From NCBI RefSeq assembly GCF_001412655.1, contig NZ_CP012996.1, positions 1 to 64,000 of the forward strand: 64,000 nucleotides of DNA. The letters are read 5' to 3'. Position numbers and translations under genes: made by a program. Each line of letters begins with the position of its first letter. Positions within the stretch are counted from its first letter, which is position 1. The DNA comes from Pedobacter sp. PACM 27299 (GTDB taxonomy: Bacteria > Bacteroidota > Bacteroidia > Sphingobacteriales > Sphingobacteriaceae). Of this stretch, positions 43,513 to 58,500 are shown piece after piece. The notes beneath the pieces are model-generated. The model had not been told where the DNA came from. It worked only from the letters and a program-made list of their open reading frames with translations, and did not search any database.

Positions 43513-46500
43513 TTATTTCTTTACAATTTCTATTTGTCCATCTTCTTTAATCAGGAAGGCCAGTTCATTTCCATAGGCTACTCCCAATTTATTAATCGCA
43601 TAAGCTTTCAGGTAATACGGAATTCCCGTACTTAAACCTTCCAGATTGATCACCGAAGAATCCGCTCCTGCAATCACTTTCGCGTCTGCCAATGTTGGAT
43701 TTGGTACCGTACTCCAGCAAATTCCTGATTCGGAAATTACCGATTCACCATCCGTGATTAAAGTCAGCCCGCTGAGTACAGCAGTACTACTTTTAGCAGT
43801 TACCGGCACTGTTTTCAGTAATGGCTTCTTAAATGGCGCATAACCATACCATTCTGTCAGTTTAAACGGCGCCTCCTGATCTGCCAAATGACTCTTGCCA
43901 TTTAACCATGATAGAGAGAACGGAACTTTTCTTTCTGTCTCACTGATCTCTCCAATGGCAAGCATATAATCTGCCACCATCTTCATGCTGATCCCTCCGG
44001 AAGCCGGTAATGGATTCAGCTTCCAATCGGCATAAAGCGTAACGCTTGCTGTAATTGGGAGGTCAAAATTAAAAACAGTTTCCATATTTTGGTCACTATA
44101 CCAGGCATAAAAAGTACTGCCTGTTTTAGTGCTGACCGCAGCAGTAATCGTAGATTGATCTTCTAACACCTGTGAAGCGATAGCGCTGCCGCCATTACTT
44201 ATCCAGGTGATCGTATGGTACAATCTGGAGATCTCCAGGGAACCATTCACAAAAGCAAAATCATAATTAGCTGCTTTTAAATCCCCTACCAGGAACAGTA
44301 CCGGATAAACTCCCGTCGGACTTGCAGTTCCAACTGTTGTATTCGTTAGCGGTTCTCCCTCTAATTTCGCTGCGGCTCTCAGACTCAATTCCGTTTCGCC
44401 ATATTTGAAGCCTTTCATTTGATAAGTAAATGATGGATTCTCATGTCCGAAGAAACGCTTCAAGGTATCTCCATAAACAGTCAGTAAAGCTTTGCTGATG
44501 AGGAAGCTTTGCTCCTCCTCTACTTTTTCATAAAATGCATTTCCTGCCTGAACCGCTTTGATTAAGACTGTACCGGCGCCTTCAATCGTAGCCAGATCCC
44601 CGGTGATATCCAGCTGACCTTCTAATAATTCAAAAGTAATCGGCAATCCGGACGTCACTGTTGCCTTCAGCTGGAAAGGATTATCGCCATATTGTTTGTT
44701 TGTAATTACGGCAAAATTTAGGGTCTGCGCCGCTTTCTGAATGCGGATCATCACCTGTGCTGTCTGTAAAGTAGTATTGAAGGTACTTGGAGATAGGGTC
44801 AAGTTGCCAATCATCAGCAATTCGCCAATTGGAGCAGCAGCATAGCTTACCGCATCCCAGGTCACGATCAGATTTTCTTTTGAGCCATCATTATAAATCA
44901 CTTCAACACGGCCAGGTAATCCAAGTCCAGCGAATGGTGTCCCATAAGCGACCGTAATTGGCGCGATTACCGCTACAGAATCGATGTCTTTTTGAAGGGT
45001 AATCTTGATTTTCGCTTTCAGGTCCAGGGTATTTCTCACATCATTAGTGAGTTGTACTTCACCATTAATTGTCTGCTGCTGCAGGAGATTACTTTGATAA
45101 GCGCTTTCCTCCCATAACACCGGTAAATCTTCGGTACTCTGATCATCATAAGTCACCCTGACACTTAATGGCAATTCCAATGCGCTGAATAACTTGCCAT
45201 AAACATCCACTAATGCTTTCGATTCTTCCACCGAAATGATGTTTTTCTGATCGATGATCACCTGTATTTTAGCCGTGATATCTGTAGGATTTGATGCTCC
45301 ATCTGCAGGATCTAAAATCCCTGTAAAGTTAAAGGTCCCTACTTCATCTTCGATGAAATCTGCCGATTCCCAGGTCAATCCTGCCAATCCTGTCGCACCG
45401 GTTGTATAAGTTACCGGCAAGGAAGTACCGAGTTGTGCCATCACAGTTGCTTTGCTTGTTCCTAAAGGAAAATGAACCGGTGTTGTAACCGTCACCGCAT
45501 TGATCATCAGCAATGGAATCTGCACTGTGATCTTGATAGCTGCCGTTTTATTGTCTTTATTTTCTTCCGGACTATCTGGCAATAATGTACCGTTTAACAA
45601 ATAATTACCAGCAATATTCCCCTCAAAGTTTCCTGCATCCCATAACACCGACAATGGTTCTATCTGCTGATTATTATAAGTCACATTGACCGTAGGCGGC
45701 AAGGCCAGGTTGGTAAATGATGTCCCGTGAGGAACGATCATATCTGGTACAGCTGCCACAGCAACCACAAAGCGAGGTGCTACTTTAACCTCCATTAAGG
45801 CCATTACATCATCCGGGTTTTCAGTGTTCAGCGGCATAATTACCTTTGTTATGAATCCATAAGTCCCCGTTTCCAATGGGTTATAATCCGTATTCTCCCA
45901 GCTGCTGATGCCCAGCATTTCGGTAGCGCCATCATCAAATAATCCGGTTACTTTCGCTGGTAAGCCCAGGGCACTTAAAGCTGTTCCGTTAGCCACCTGA
46001 ATGGTGTCAGCAGCGATAGAAACCAAGGTTCTGATTTTCTCCGCGACAGTTACACTGATCGTTGGCTGTAAAGAATTAGGGTTGTCAATTTCCGTAGGAA
46101 CGACCATTGTTCCTGGTAATATATAAGTGTTTGTTATTTTCTCATCGTAATTTCCTTTGGCCCAATCCACCGACAATAAGTCTTCCGATTGGTCATTGTA
46201 CGTTACTTTTACCGATTCCGGTAAAGTTAAAGCGTTAAAAGCAGTACCATAAGGAACCGTTAAAGGAGCAACTGCGGCAATCTTCAGAATGGCTTTCCGA
46301 CCTACTTTAACCCATACCTGCGCAGGTAGATTGCCTGGATTCTGTATGCCCTGCGGCAATACCAAATCTCCTTCAAACAGGTAAGTCCCAGCAGCTGTTC
46401 CGTCGTAATCCAGACTTTCAAAAGACAGGTTCATCACGGAGATTTCCTGATTCGTGCCATCGTCTAATTTCGCATTGCGAGTTGCGGGGAACACTAATGT

Positions 46501-49500
46501 TTCGAGTTTTGTACCATAAGCTACTTCGATCGTATCTGCTTTCAGCGAGACAATTTCTTTAGCCCTTGGCAATACTGTGATTTCTATTTTAGGAATAATC
46601 CCTTTTGAATTTTCAATATCATCCGGCAGGATAAACTCACCAGTAACATTGTATTTTGCCGCCAGGCTTCCATTATACATTGTTAAATTCCAGGTTACGC
46701 CAAGATCCTGTCTACCTCCATCTACAAATTCGGCAATCAATGCATCTGGTAAAATCAAGGTATTGGCATCCGTTCCAAAAAACACGGTTAATGGATCAGG
46801 AGCAAGGTAAGACTTGATGATACGCTTACCGATATTGACTTTTAAACTGGCTTTTACACTATCCGGATTAATGAACCCTTCAGGTGTTTCCAATTCCCCT
46901 ACCAGCGGAAAAGCACCAGGCTCATCCGCCAGATAATCACCCTCCATCCAGGTTACATTTAGGCTGCCGGAAGTCCCATTATCATAAGTGACCAATGCTT
47001 TTTTAGGGAACAATAATTTAGCAGCAGTGAATGTAGTTCCAAAAGGAATACCCACTGAATCCGCTGCTGCGGTTAATACTTTTAATGGTTTCGGCCCTAC
47101 GTTAACCAACACTTCTGCGTATCGTAAATTCGGATTTTCAATCTGGTCGTGGATCACGATTTCGCCTTTAAAAGTATATGTTCCTTCCTGAAAACGGTTA
47201 TAAGTAGCAGAGCTCCAAAGCACCCCTTCTGTTCCAATCGATTGATCATTATAAGTCACTTTTACCTCATCTGGCAAGCCGATTTCGTCGGTTTCTGTGC
47301 CATACTTCACGTTGATTAAAGCCGGATTCGTTACTGAAATCACTTCCTTCTTCCCCAAGATAATCGTGATTGAAGTGCTGCGCACATCTTTGTTCGCTAC
47401 ACCAGGAATCAGTATAGGATCTCCATCAAAGGTATAATTCCCGGGTTTCAGCGGATCGTAACCTTCTGTATCCCAGGTCATATTCAAACTACCGGTACTG
47501 TGGTCATCATAAGTCACAGGAATAGCTACTTTTAACGCTTCAATCGCATTCAACTTTGTACCGAAAGCGACATATACAGAATCCGGATATGCAATAGACA
47601 CAATGTTTTTAGGCTTCGGAAGTACCGTTAAAACAATTTTTGCTTCCAGATTTCCGGCGTTGTCAATGCGCTCATTGTGCAGTAATTTCCCTAATAAGTT
47701 ATAGTCGGCGGAAACCAGAGGATTATATTTTCCAGGTTTCCATTCTACACCTACTGTGTCTGTAGTGCCGTCATCAAACCTTGCTTTGATCGTTTGCGGC
47801 AATTCCACCACATCATCGAATGCGGTTGCATAAGGCGTGCTTACTCCCGCCACCGGAAGCACAGAAATGATGTTTTTCCGGATGATGACTTGCTGATTTG
47901 CGGACAGGCGCTTACTGTTGGAGGTCAATGGTTTCAGCTGTAAATCACCTTTCAAATCATACTCCCCACCTTTATTTGGAATATAAGTAGCTTTATTCCA
48001 GATCACGCTAAGGAAACCTGTAGTCTGATCATGGTAAGTTACCCGGATCGAAGACTGTAATGGCAGGTTTGCGGCCGGTGTATTTAGGGGTACTGTGATG
48101 TCTGCTAGAGGTTCTATTTCAATGATATTTTGCTGGGCATAAACATCTACGCTGGCCTCAAATTCTGCAGGATTGGCATGTTCTTCTTTCAATACCAAAT
48201 CTGCATACAATCGGTAAACGCCCGATTTTAAGTCATAAGCACCCGGTTTCCAGATGAGTGTTAACATATCTGTCGTCACACGGTCATCGTAAGTTACCCT
48301 CACTTGTTTTGGCAAGAATGGCAGGACTTCTGAGAATGGTGTTCCTGATAAAACATATACCGGAGGTAATTCTTCCAGTGCAATAATGTAAGGGAAAACC
48401 GGATCTATTACTACTACCTTCGCGGTAGCGGTCAGGTGGTTCCGGTTCATCTCCGGCTTAGGTACTGTAATGTTCCCGATCAAGGTATAAAGCCCTTCCG
48501 CATTTCCATTATAATCACCCGGCAGCCAGGTTACCGGGAACTTCACCTTGCTCTTATCACTCATCACCACCTCTACCTGAGGTACCAGATGTAACTGATC
48601 GAAAGGTGTGCCGGTATCAATTTTGACCGGGATTGGGTAGGGTTTCAGTACCTCAATAATATAAGGTTCCCTGGTGTTCACCTTCATTTTGATTTTCAGA
48701 GAGCCACATACCTTATCTCCGGCAACGGAAAGGATAAATTCATACTCACCGGCTTCGGTTGCTTCCCCGGAGATCAGTCCTGCAGGGCTGAGCGTCATTC
48801 CATCGGGCAACAGCCCTTGTGCTAAGGTAAACGTATAATTTCCTGCAGTAGCCAGGGCGATCTGGTGGCCGTATGAACTCCATTGATCTGCTTCCGGAAG
48901 CTGCTGCTCTGCATTTTCCAGGTATAATCCCTGGAATTCATAAGCCCCGATATCTACAGTATTGTGCTGAACCCTTGGTGCACCGGCAAGATCCTGAGTG
49001 ATCCCGTTGATTTTACTGTTATCTCCCATATTGATGGAAGGTGAACATGGCGAAAGTGACAATTCATCCCCTTCAGGATTGTTAAACTGAGGGTCTTTAT
49101 TTAAGATCAATGTGCCTGTTTTATAGCCATTTTCGATGGTACTGTTGGCCACGAAGATACCTGTATTGAGCTGATCGGCTACTTTGTTGCCACGTTTATT
49201 ACCCCATAGAATCGTATTGTAAATGTTCAGCGTTCCCGTATAACGGTATACCCCTCCACCATATTGATTGGCGGCAGAAGTATTCGCATAAGCGATGCTG
49301 TTGTTCGCAATCGAGGTGTTCACCAGGTTCGTGATTCCATTATAATGGTACAATGCACCACCATAATATCCACCGGTACTAATTACCCTGTTTCTGCTGA
49401 ATACTGCGTTATTGATATTTAGTGTTCCCGAAGTCTGATAGATTGCTCCACCGTGCTGTACCGCAGTATTTCCAATAAATTTCGCATTATTAATGGTTGG

Positions 49501-52500
49501 TTTTCCATTGCTGGCATTGTACAAGGCACCTCCATAAATGGTGGCCGCATTGTCTTTAAAAGACACCTTATCCATGGTAATTGCCGAAGTAATGTTATAT
49601 AATCCTGCACCATAACTTCCTTTGTTTCCGATAAATTTAACATCCTTTAAACTGATTACTGCCGAGTTGTACATCCCTCCGCCATAGGCATAGCCACCCG
49701 GCCCAACTGTATTATTTTCCAGGGTGATGTTGCTGAATTCCGCAGCACCGCTATTGAAAACACCACCGCCATAATTATAAGCGACGTTGTCTTTAATCCA
49801 TAGGTTCCTAAAGATGATCTTTCCTAAAGCATTGTAAATACCCGCTCCATAATACGCTTCATTGCTGGAATTAGAACCTGTTGCTGTCTTTCCGCCAACA
49901 ATACTGAATCCATCTACTATTGTTGCATTTGTTAGCGCAACACGGTTATAAAGGACATGATAACTTCTTTTTTCTCCGCTTAAAATCGTCTCATTTGTAG
50001 TCGAAATTGTTTCCGGATCCCGTTCTGAAAACTCATTTTCTGTTCCTGCAAAACCACCAAATAGTTTCACATTTTCTTTGAGGGTATAGTAGTCGGTGAC
50101 TTTCAATCCTGGAATATATTTCCCTTTTGCTACCCATACCGTATCTCCGGCAAGGGCAGAGCTGAGTCCTTTTTGGAGGTCAAGGAAACCATTGGTCCAA
50201 TCGGCACCATTGTCCATTCCTGTGGCGGCCTGATTCACATAAATTCGCACCCCACCGATTCCTGGTCTGACATCTACAGTATATAGTCGGTTTCCACAAA
50301 GTGTCCCATCGTTTGCGGTGACATTAAACGTATAAGTCCCACTATTGATCGGGCGGCCAGTAATCTGACCAGATTTGTTCATCAACAATCCATCTGGCAA
50401 TTTGCCGTAACTGATGGCGTAAGTGTAAGTACCGCTGCCACCGCTAGCAATGATCTGCTGTGTATAACGTTGTCCGCGGATCCCTTCCGGCAATGCCGCC
50501 GGGCCGACCATAATTCTGCTTTGCTGGTTTTCATAAGCACCCAGGTCTACCGCATCTGCCATGATCCTGGTTTTACCATTCATGTCTTTTGTTAATCCCG
50601 CAGCAAATACATTGTCTCCCATATTGATCGCAGGCGAACAATCCGATAAGGAAAGGTCGTCGGGATCGGCAAGATTAAACATCGGATTTGCGTCAATCAC
50701 TGTTTTTCCGGCCAGGTATCCGCCCCGAATCAAGGCATTACTCACTTTAACATTCAGGTTTAGCTCATCGGCCACATTATTGCCGCGTGTATTGCCCCAA
50801 AGAATGCTGTTCTGCAGATTTAACGTTCCTGCATTGCGATAAATCCCTCCCCCATATTTGGTTACTGCAGCATTCACATAAGCGATGCTATTGTTGCTAA
50901 AAGTCACGTTATTCAGATTGGAAGTAGAGGTGTACTGATACAAGCCACCACCGAAATAAGCAGCATTCCCCGTCACTTTATTCCTGCTGAATGCTGCATT
51001 GTTTAAGGTTAAAACAGCTGAATACTGGTATAAACCGGCTCCATGCTGTACCGAATTATTGCCCGTAAATCTTGCGCGATCCAGGGTGATTTTTCCATTG
51101 TAAGCGTAAAACCCACCACCTGTTAATACGGCTTTATTCTCTTTAAACAACACATCATTCAACACCAATGCAGCCGTAGCATGAAACAATCCTCCACCGC
51201 TATTTGCCGTATTCCCGATGAACTCGATATGGTTCATCACAGCGGCTCCTGAATTGTACAATCCACCGCCATAAGCATAGGAACTAGGACTGATCGTATT
51301 GTTTTCAAAAGTGATCTTGCTGAATACCGCTGCTGCAGTATTATACATCCCCGCTCCATAACTGCTGGAGTTGTTATTTTTAATCCAGAGGTCTTTAAAG
51401 ATCATGGCGCCCTGAACATTATAAATACCTGCACCGATATAAGGTTCTCCGGAGCTTCCCCCAACTACCGTACGGCCACCAGTAATCGTGAAACCATCCA
51501 GCACCGTTGCCTTCGTTAGTACTTTGTTATTGAAGACCACGTGTCTGTTGATGTTTTTACCGTCTAAAATTGTTTGGTTAAGTATTCTAGTGTTTAAGGT
51601 ATCTCTTTCTGAAAGCAGGCTTTCCGTGGCAGCAAAACCACCGTATATTTTAACCCCTTCTTTCAACTGGAAGGTAGAAGTGATGAGCGGCCCCGGACTA
51701 TAAGTTCCTTTCGCTACCCATATTTCATCTCCGGCAATCGATACTTTCAGTGCATTTTGTAAGTCGAGGTAAGCATTGTTCCAGGTACTCCCATTGTCTT
51801 GTCCACCAATTGCGGCCTGGTTCACCAGGATGCGAACTACTCCACTTCCTGCTACAATTTCCATGTTGTACATCCGGTGTCCACATAAGTTGCCATCGGT
51901 CGCTTTGACAACAAAAGTATATTTGCCGATCACGATTGGATTACCGCTGATCAAACCTGCAGGTGTCATCGAAAGTCCATCAGGAAGCTTTCCGGAAATC
52001 ACCTGATAGGTATAGTTTCCTGTTCCTCCAGTAGTACCAGATCCGGTAATTCCTTGTAACTGAACACTGATACCTTCTCCGCGATTTCCTTGTGGCATTG
52101 TCGCAGGTCTCACCTCAATTACCTCTTGCTGGTATTCTAAAGCACCCATATCTACCCATTCAGACTTGATCCTTTCCGATCCAGGCAGGTCTTTTCCACC
52201 TGCAAGTACAAGTGTATTCTCTCCTGTATTGACTGCTGGCGAACATCCGGTAAGGCTTAAATCATCTGCCGCTGCGTTTACATACATCGGTTCGGCATCA
52301 ATGATATTTGCACCCGCAGCATAACCTCCCTGAATCAGGGAGTTGGTGACCTTAACATTCAAGTTCAGCTGATCTGGCGTTGCTGAGCCTCTGGTATTTC
52401 CCCAAAGCACACTATTATTCAACGTTACCGTTCCGGCATTTCTAAAAATGGCCCCACCATAATTTACGGTTCCTGCCTTGAAATAATTGATGCTGTTGTT

Positions 52501-55500
52501 GCTAAAAGTGTTGTTAGTGAGCGTTGCTGTTCCGGAATAGATAAAAATGGCACCGCCATAATTCCCTGCGGTTGAGGTCACACTATTCCTGCTAAACGTA
52601 CTATTGTCAAGTTTAAATGTACTGTTAGACCAGATTGCTCCACCATGTAATACAGCGGCATTATTGGTAAATGAAGTTCTGTTTAAGCTTAATGTTCCGC
52701 TGGCATAAATTGCCCCTCCACTTCCTGCGGCACTATTATTTTTAAAGGACACATTGGTAAATACCGGTGCACCATTGGCGATAAAGACAGCGCCCCCTGT
52801 GGTGGCTTTATTGGCGGTAAAACTGGCATTGGTAATGGTTAAAACTGCTCCGGAATTGCTGTAGATCGCGCCTCCCTGTCCGTTGGTGATCGTGTTATTG
52901 TCGAATCGGACATCGATCAGTTCTCCCAGCCCTGCATTGAACAGGGCAGATCCATAACCCGGATAACTGGCAGATTCAATGATCTTATTATTTTCAAAAA
53001 CACCTCCTTTGAGCTTAAATCCACCGGCATTATATACCGCCGAACCTCTGGCATATTGCCCGGTTGTGCGGTTATTACTGAAAATGATATTGCTGTAAGT
53101 TGCATTTCCACTATGGTAAAGTCCACCCCCATAACTGGCGATATTATTCTTTATCCAAAGGTGATTAAAGACTGCAGCTCCGGCTGAATTGTAAAGCCCT
53201 GCGCCATAATAATTGCCATTGTAATAATAGCTGTTGTAACTAGTTCCGGCATTTCCACCCTGGATAGAAAACCCATCCAATACCGTTGCATTTGTTAAGG
53301 CGGCGACGTTATAAACCACATGGAAACTCGACTTCCCCTGACTGCCATCAAGGATGGTTTCGTTCAATCCACGAACAGCGGCACTGTCCCTATCTGCCAA
53401 TAAAATTTCTGTTCCGGCGAAACCTCCATAAATCTTCACTCCCTCTTTTAGAGTGAAGAAAGAAGTGTTCAGTAAACCCGGGCTATAAGTTCCTTTGGCC
53501 ACCCAAACCGTATCTCCTGCGGAGGTTTGCGCCAATGCCGGCTGTAAGTCTGTAAAGGCATTCGCCCAGTCGCTGCCGTTATTTTCTCCTGCTGCGGTCT
53601 GACGTACAAACAGTTTTCCTGAACCATTTAAAATGTTGACCGTATACTGTCTGTTTCCGCTCATCGTCCCATCGGTAGCGCCGATTACAAAAGTATAACT
53701 GCCCACTACTGTTGGTGTACCTTGTAGTTTCCCCTCCGGTAGAAAGATCAATCCGGTAGGCAATTTACCCCCTTGCAGCAACCAGGTAACCGGTAAAGTT
53801 GTTCCCGTTGTGGTGAACTGTATGGCTGCATAAGCACCTCTTTTCAAAGGAGCAATAGTTACTGGATTCAACATCAGACTTTGTCCGCCTTCGTTTTCAT
53901 AAGCCCCCAGGTCTATCAGATCATTGACCAAACGCGGTTTTCCATCAAGGTCTTTATCAAATGCCTGCCAGCTATTTTTTCCGGCATCAATCGCCAGAGA
54001 TCCACCTTTTAGCCTCAGATTGTCGGCTGCGGCATCTTCAAACATCGGATCTCCAAACTTAATGTCTTCCCCGGTTAAATAGTTATTCTGGATTAAAGTA
54101 CTGCCGGCGATGATGCCTGCATTGAGTTGATCCATTACATTATTACCCCGTTTATTACCCCATAGGATGCTATTATGTAGCGTTACTGTTCCCGAGTTGC
54201 GGAACAATGCCCCACCGTAATTTACGGTAGCACTTGAATTGATGTAATTGATACTGTTGTTACTGAAAGTGACATTATTGATCAACGCTTCTCCGGAATT
54301 GACAAACATTGCCCCACCGTAATAAGCAGCTGTTGAAGTCACCTTATTTCGACTAAATATACTGTTGTCGATTCTGATACTTCCAGTGCTCCAGATGGCG
54401 GCTCCATGCTGTCCGGAGGTGTTTTCAATAAAAGAAACGCGGTTTAGCACTGGGGTTCCGGCAACATACATTGCTCCTCCTGTCCCGATAGCACTGTTTC
54501 CTTTGAAGATGGCATCTGTAATTTCCGGGAAGCCATTGGCAATAAAAAGTGCGCCGCCTGTGCTTGCTTTATTCCCTGTAAACTCGGCTCTGCTGATCTT
54601 TATTCCCGCACCAGAATTGCTATAAATCGCGCCTCCTTGTCCATTGGCAAGTGTATTGTTTAGGAATTTCACATCTTCCAGTTCCAGTAAACCTGTATTA
54701 AAAATCGCGGCTCCATAACCGGTATAACTGGCGGATTCTATGATGCTATTGCCTTCAAAAAGTCCTTTCGTTAAGGCGAAACCCCTGGTATTGTAGACCG
54801 CGGCACCGCGTGCATAGGAGCCTTTAGCGATGTTATTTGTAAACCTGATGTTGGTATATTCCGCATCACCACTATGGTATAAGCCAGCACCATAAGTAGC
54901 GATATTATTTTTAATCCATAGGTTTCTAAAGATTGCCGTTCCAGCGGTATTGTAGATTCCACCGCCATAATAATTGGCATTAGAGGAAGAAGAATAAGTC
55001 GTTGCTGCAGCTCCCCCCTGAATACTGAAACCATCTAATATTGTGGCCGAAGTTAAGGCAGCAATATTGTAAACAACATGGTAGCTGGGCACTCCCTTAC
55101 TTCCATCCAGGATCGTTTCATTCACAGTAGCGATGTCATTTGATACCCTGTCTGTGATCAGCGTTTCTGTACCTGCAAAACCACCATAAATCTTTACTCC
55201 CTCTTTTAAAGTGAAGAAAGAGCTGGCCGTGATCCCGGTACTGTAACTTCCTTTAGCTACCCAGATTTCATCACCTGCTTTGACTTGTGCCATTGCCGCT
55301 TGTAAATCTGTAAAAGCATGCTGCCAATTGCTTCCGTTATTATCTCCTGTTGCCGTTTGATGTACGAATAAGCGAACTGGCCCTTCTTTTATGTTCACTG
55401 TATATTGTTTGTTTCCTGCGATTGTTCCGTCTCCGGCACCGATAACGAAGGTATAGCTCCCTACTAAAGTTGGTGTTCCTCTTAATTTTCCATCGGGTAA

Positions 55501-58500
55501 GAATACCAATCCTGTGGGCAATTTTCCGCCCTGGAAGCTCCAGGTAACAGGGGATGTAGTTCCAGTATAAGTCAGTTGAAGGTCGAGGAAGGCACCTCTG
55601 CTGAGGTCTGGAATTAACCCTGGGCTAATGAGCAGTTGTCCGGCGCCATCATGTTCATAAGCTCCCAAATCTACGACTTCATTGACCAGTCGTGGATTTC
55701 CTGCGAGATCTTTGTCGAAAGTTTGCCAGTTGTTGTCTCCCACATTGATGGCTAATGAACCTCCTTTGAGTCTTAGGTTATCTGTCAATGGCTCTTCAAA
55801 CATCGGATCTCCGATTTTAATGTCGGTTCCGGCAGTATAGCCATTCTGGACAATCGCGTTGCCGATAATGATTCCTGCATTCAATTGATCGGCTACATTA
55901 TTGCCTCGTTTGTTGTTCCAAAAGATACTATTGTGAACGTTTACTGTTCCAGAGCTGCGGAACAACGCGCCTCCGTAACTTAGGGTGGCGCTTGCATTGA
56001 CATAGCCAATACTGTTGCCGCTGAAACTCACATTATTGATGTTTGTGGTTCCAGAACCCACATAAATAGCTCCTCCATAGTACGCAGCCGTAGAATAGAT
56101 TTTATTCCTGCTGAAAATGGTATTGTCTATTTTTAAAGTTCCGCTGCTCCAGATCGCAGCTCCATGCTGAACCGAGGTGTTTCCTGTAAAGCTGATGCGG
56201 TTTAACACCATCGTTCCTGCGGAATAAATCGCTCCAGCTGTAGTTGTGGAAGCGTTGTCTTTAAAAATGACCTGACTAAGATCAGAAATACCGTTGGCAA
56301 AGAATAAAGCAGCACCAGAACTTGCTTTATTTCCGATAAATTCAACTTCTTTAATTTTCACCGCTGCACCAGAGCCGGAGTAAATTGCTCCTCCCTGTCC
56401 GCTGTTAATCGTATTATTTAAGAATTTAACCTCATTTAATTCTAACGCGCCAACGTTAAAAATACCCGCTCCGTATCCGGTATAACTGGTCGATTCTGTG
56501 ATCTTATTATTGTCAAAAACGCCTTTCTGCAGTTTAAAACCAGCACCGTTATAAACGGCAGATCCTCTGGCATAAGCCCCTTTTGCTTCGTTATTGCTGA
56601 AAGTAATATTGGTATAACTTGCAGTTCCCTGATGAAACAAACCTGCCCCATAGGTAGCGATATTATTTTTAATCCAAAGGTTGCGGAAGACTGCTGATCC
56701 TGCCGTATTGTAAATCCCGCCACCATAATAATTGGCATTGGAAGAAGAAGAATAAGTTGTGGCCGCTCTTCCTCCCTGGATACTGAAACCCTCCAATATG
56801 GTCGCCTCCGTTAAGGCCGCCGTATTGTACACCACGTGGTAACTTGCGGTACCTTTGTTCCCCTCAAGAATGGTTTCATTTGCGTTGCGCATAGCGGTAC
56901 TGTCCCGCTCTGCAAGCAAGCTTTCTGTTCCTGCAAAACCACCATAAATCTTTACCCCTTCTTTTAAGATGAAGTAAGAACTGGCCGTCGGACCGGCACT
57001 GTAACTTCCTTTAGCCACCCATATTTCATCACCTGCTGATGTTTGAGCGAGGGCTGGCTGCAGATCTGTAAAGGCATTTGCCCAGTTACTTCCATTGTTT
57101 CCTCCGGTCGCGGCTTCATGCACAAATAATCGTACAGGGCCACCGGTTACGCTGACTGTGTATTGCTTGCTGCCGATCAGCTGACCATCCGTTGCCGCAG
57201 CCACAAAAGTATAACTGCCAATTAAGGTGGGTACTCCGGTGATTAAGCCTTCAGGTGTTAACGTCAGTCCGACTGGTAAGCTTCCCGATTGAACAATCCA
57301 GGTATAGTTTCCTGAACCACCTGTTGCGGTCATTTGAATCTTTGGATTTATTCCCCTTAGGAACGGGTTAAAGCTTGCTGGCAAAATTTTCAGCCCTGAT
57401 CCACCTTGGTTTTCATAGGCACCAAGATCGATCTGATCATTCACCACCCTTGCATTACCTGATAGGTCTGTCGTACTGGTATTTTTGGCATTGTCTCCGG
57501 CGTCTATTCCTGGAGATCCACCTTTTAACTGAAGGTTATCGGCCTCTGCCTGCTGGAATAAAGGATCGCCAATCAGCACATTTGTTCCGGCAGCATAGCC
57601 GCCCTGCACCAGTGAATGATACACTACGATGCCAGCATTGAGCTGATCTGGGAGGTCATTACCTCGTTTATTTCCCCAGAAAACACTGTTGTTGACATTG
57701 ATGACGCCCGCACTGCGATACAATCCTGCACCGCCCATTGTAGTGGCATGAGTAAAGGCAATCCGGTTGCCGCTGAAGGTAACGTTGTTTAGTGTTGCTG
57801 CTGCGGCAACAAACAAACCTCCGCCATAATAAGCCCCTGCTGTAGTCACCGCATTTCTGCTGAATACCACATTTTCCAGGGTAGCAGTTCCAGACACATG
57901 GTACATTCCCCCTGCCTGCTGACCCGCACTGTTATTCATAAATGAGCTGTTGAATACATTGATCAATCCTCCATTATGTGCAAATCCTCCTGCGTAAAGC
58001 TTGGCGGTATTACCTTTAAAAGTCGCATTGACTAAAGTGATGGAAGCGTTTAAATTATACATACCTCCACCATAAGCACTGGCTTCGTTGTCCTGGAAAA
58101 GGATTCCGGTAAATACTGCAGGTCCCTGATTGTAGATCCCTGCTCCTCTATCCGCTTTATTGTTTATAATTTGAAGGTTATTGAATATTGCTTTTACAGT
58201 GGCATAATTGTAGATACCACCACCACGATGGTTGTCGGTATCTCCTCCTGCTAAAGTTTGTCCGCCGCTAACCGTAAATCCATCCAGGACGGTGGCGGTA
58301 GTTAAAGCGAGGTTGTTAAATATTACGTGTCTGCTGGCCACTCCTTTGCTTCCATCTAAAGTACTCTGATTATCGGTGTGGATGGTATTGGCTGCTCGTT
58401 CCTGAATGGTTTTTTCTGTTCCGGCAAAACCGCCGTAAACTTTTACGCCTTCTTTCATGGTAAACCAGTCGGTGGCCAATGGCCCTGGGCTGTAATTTCC

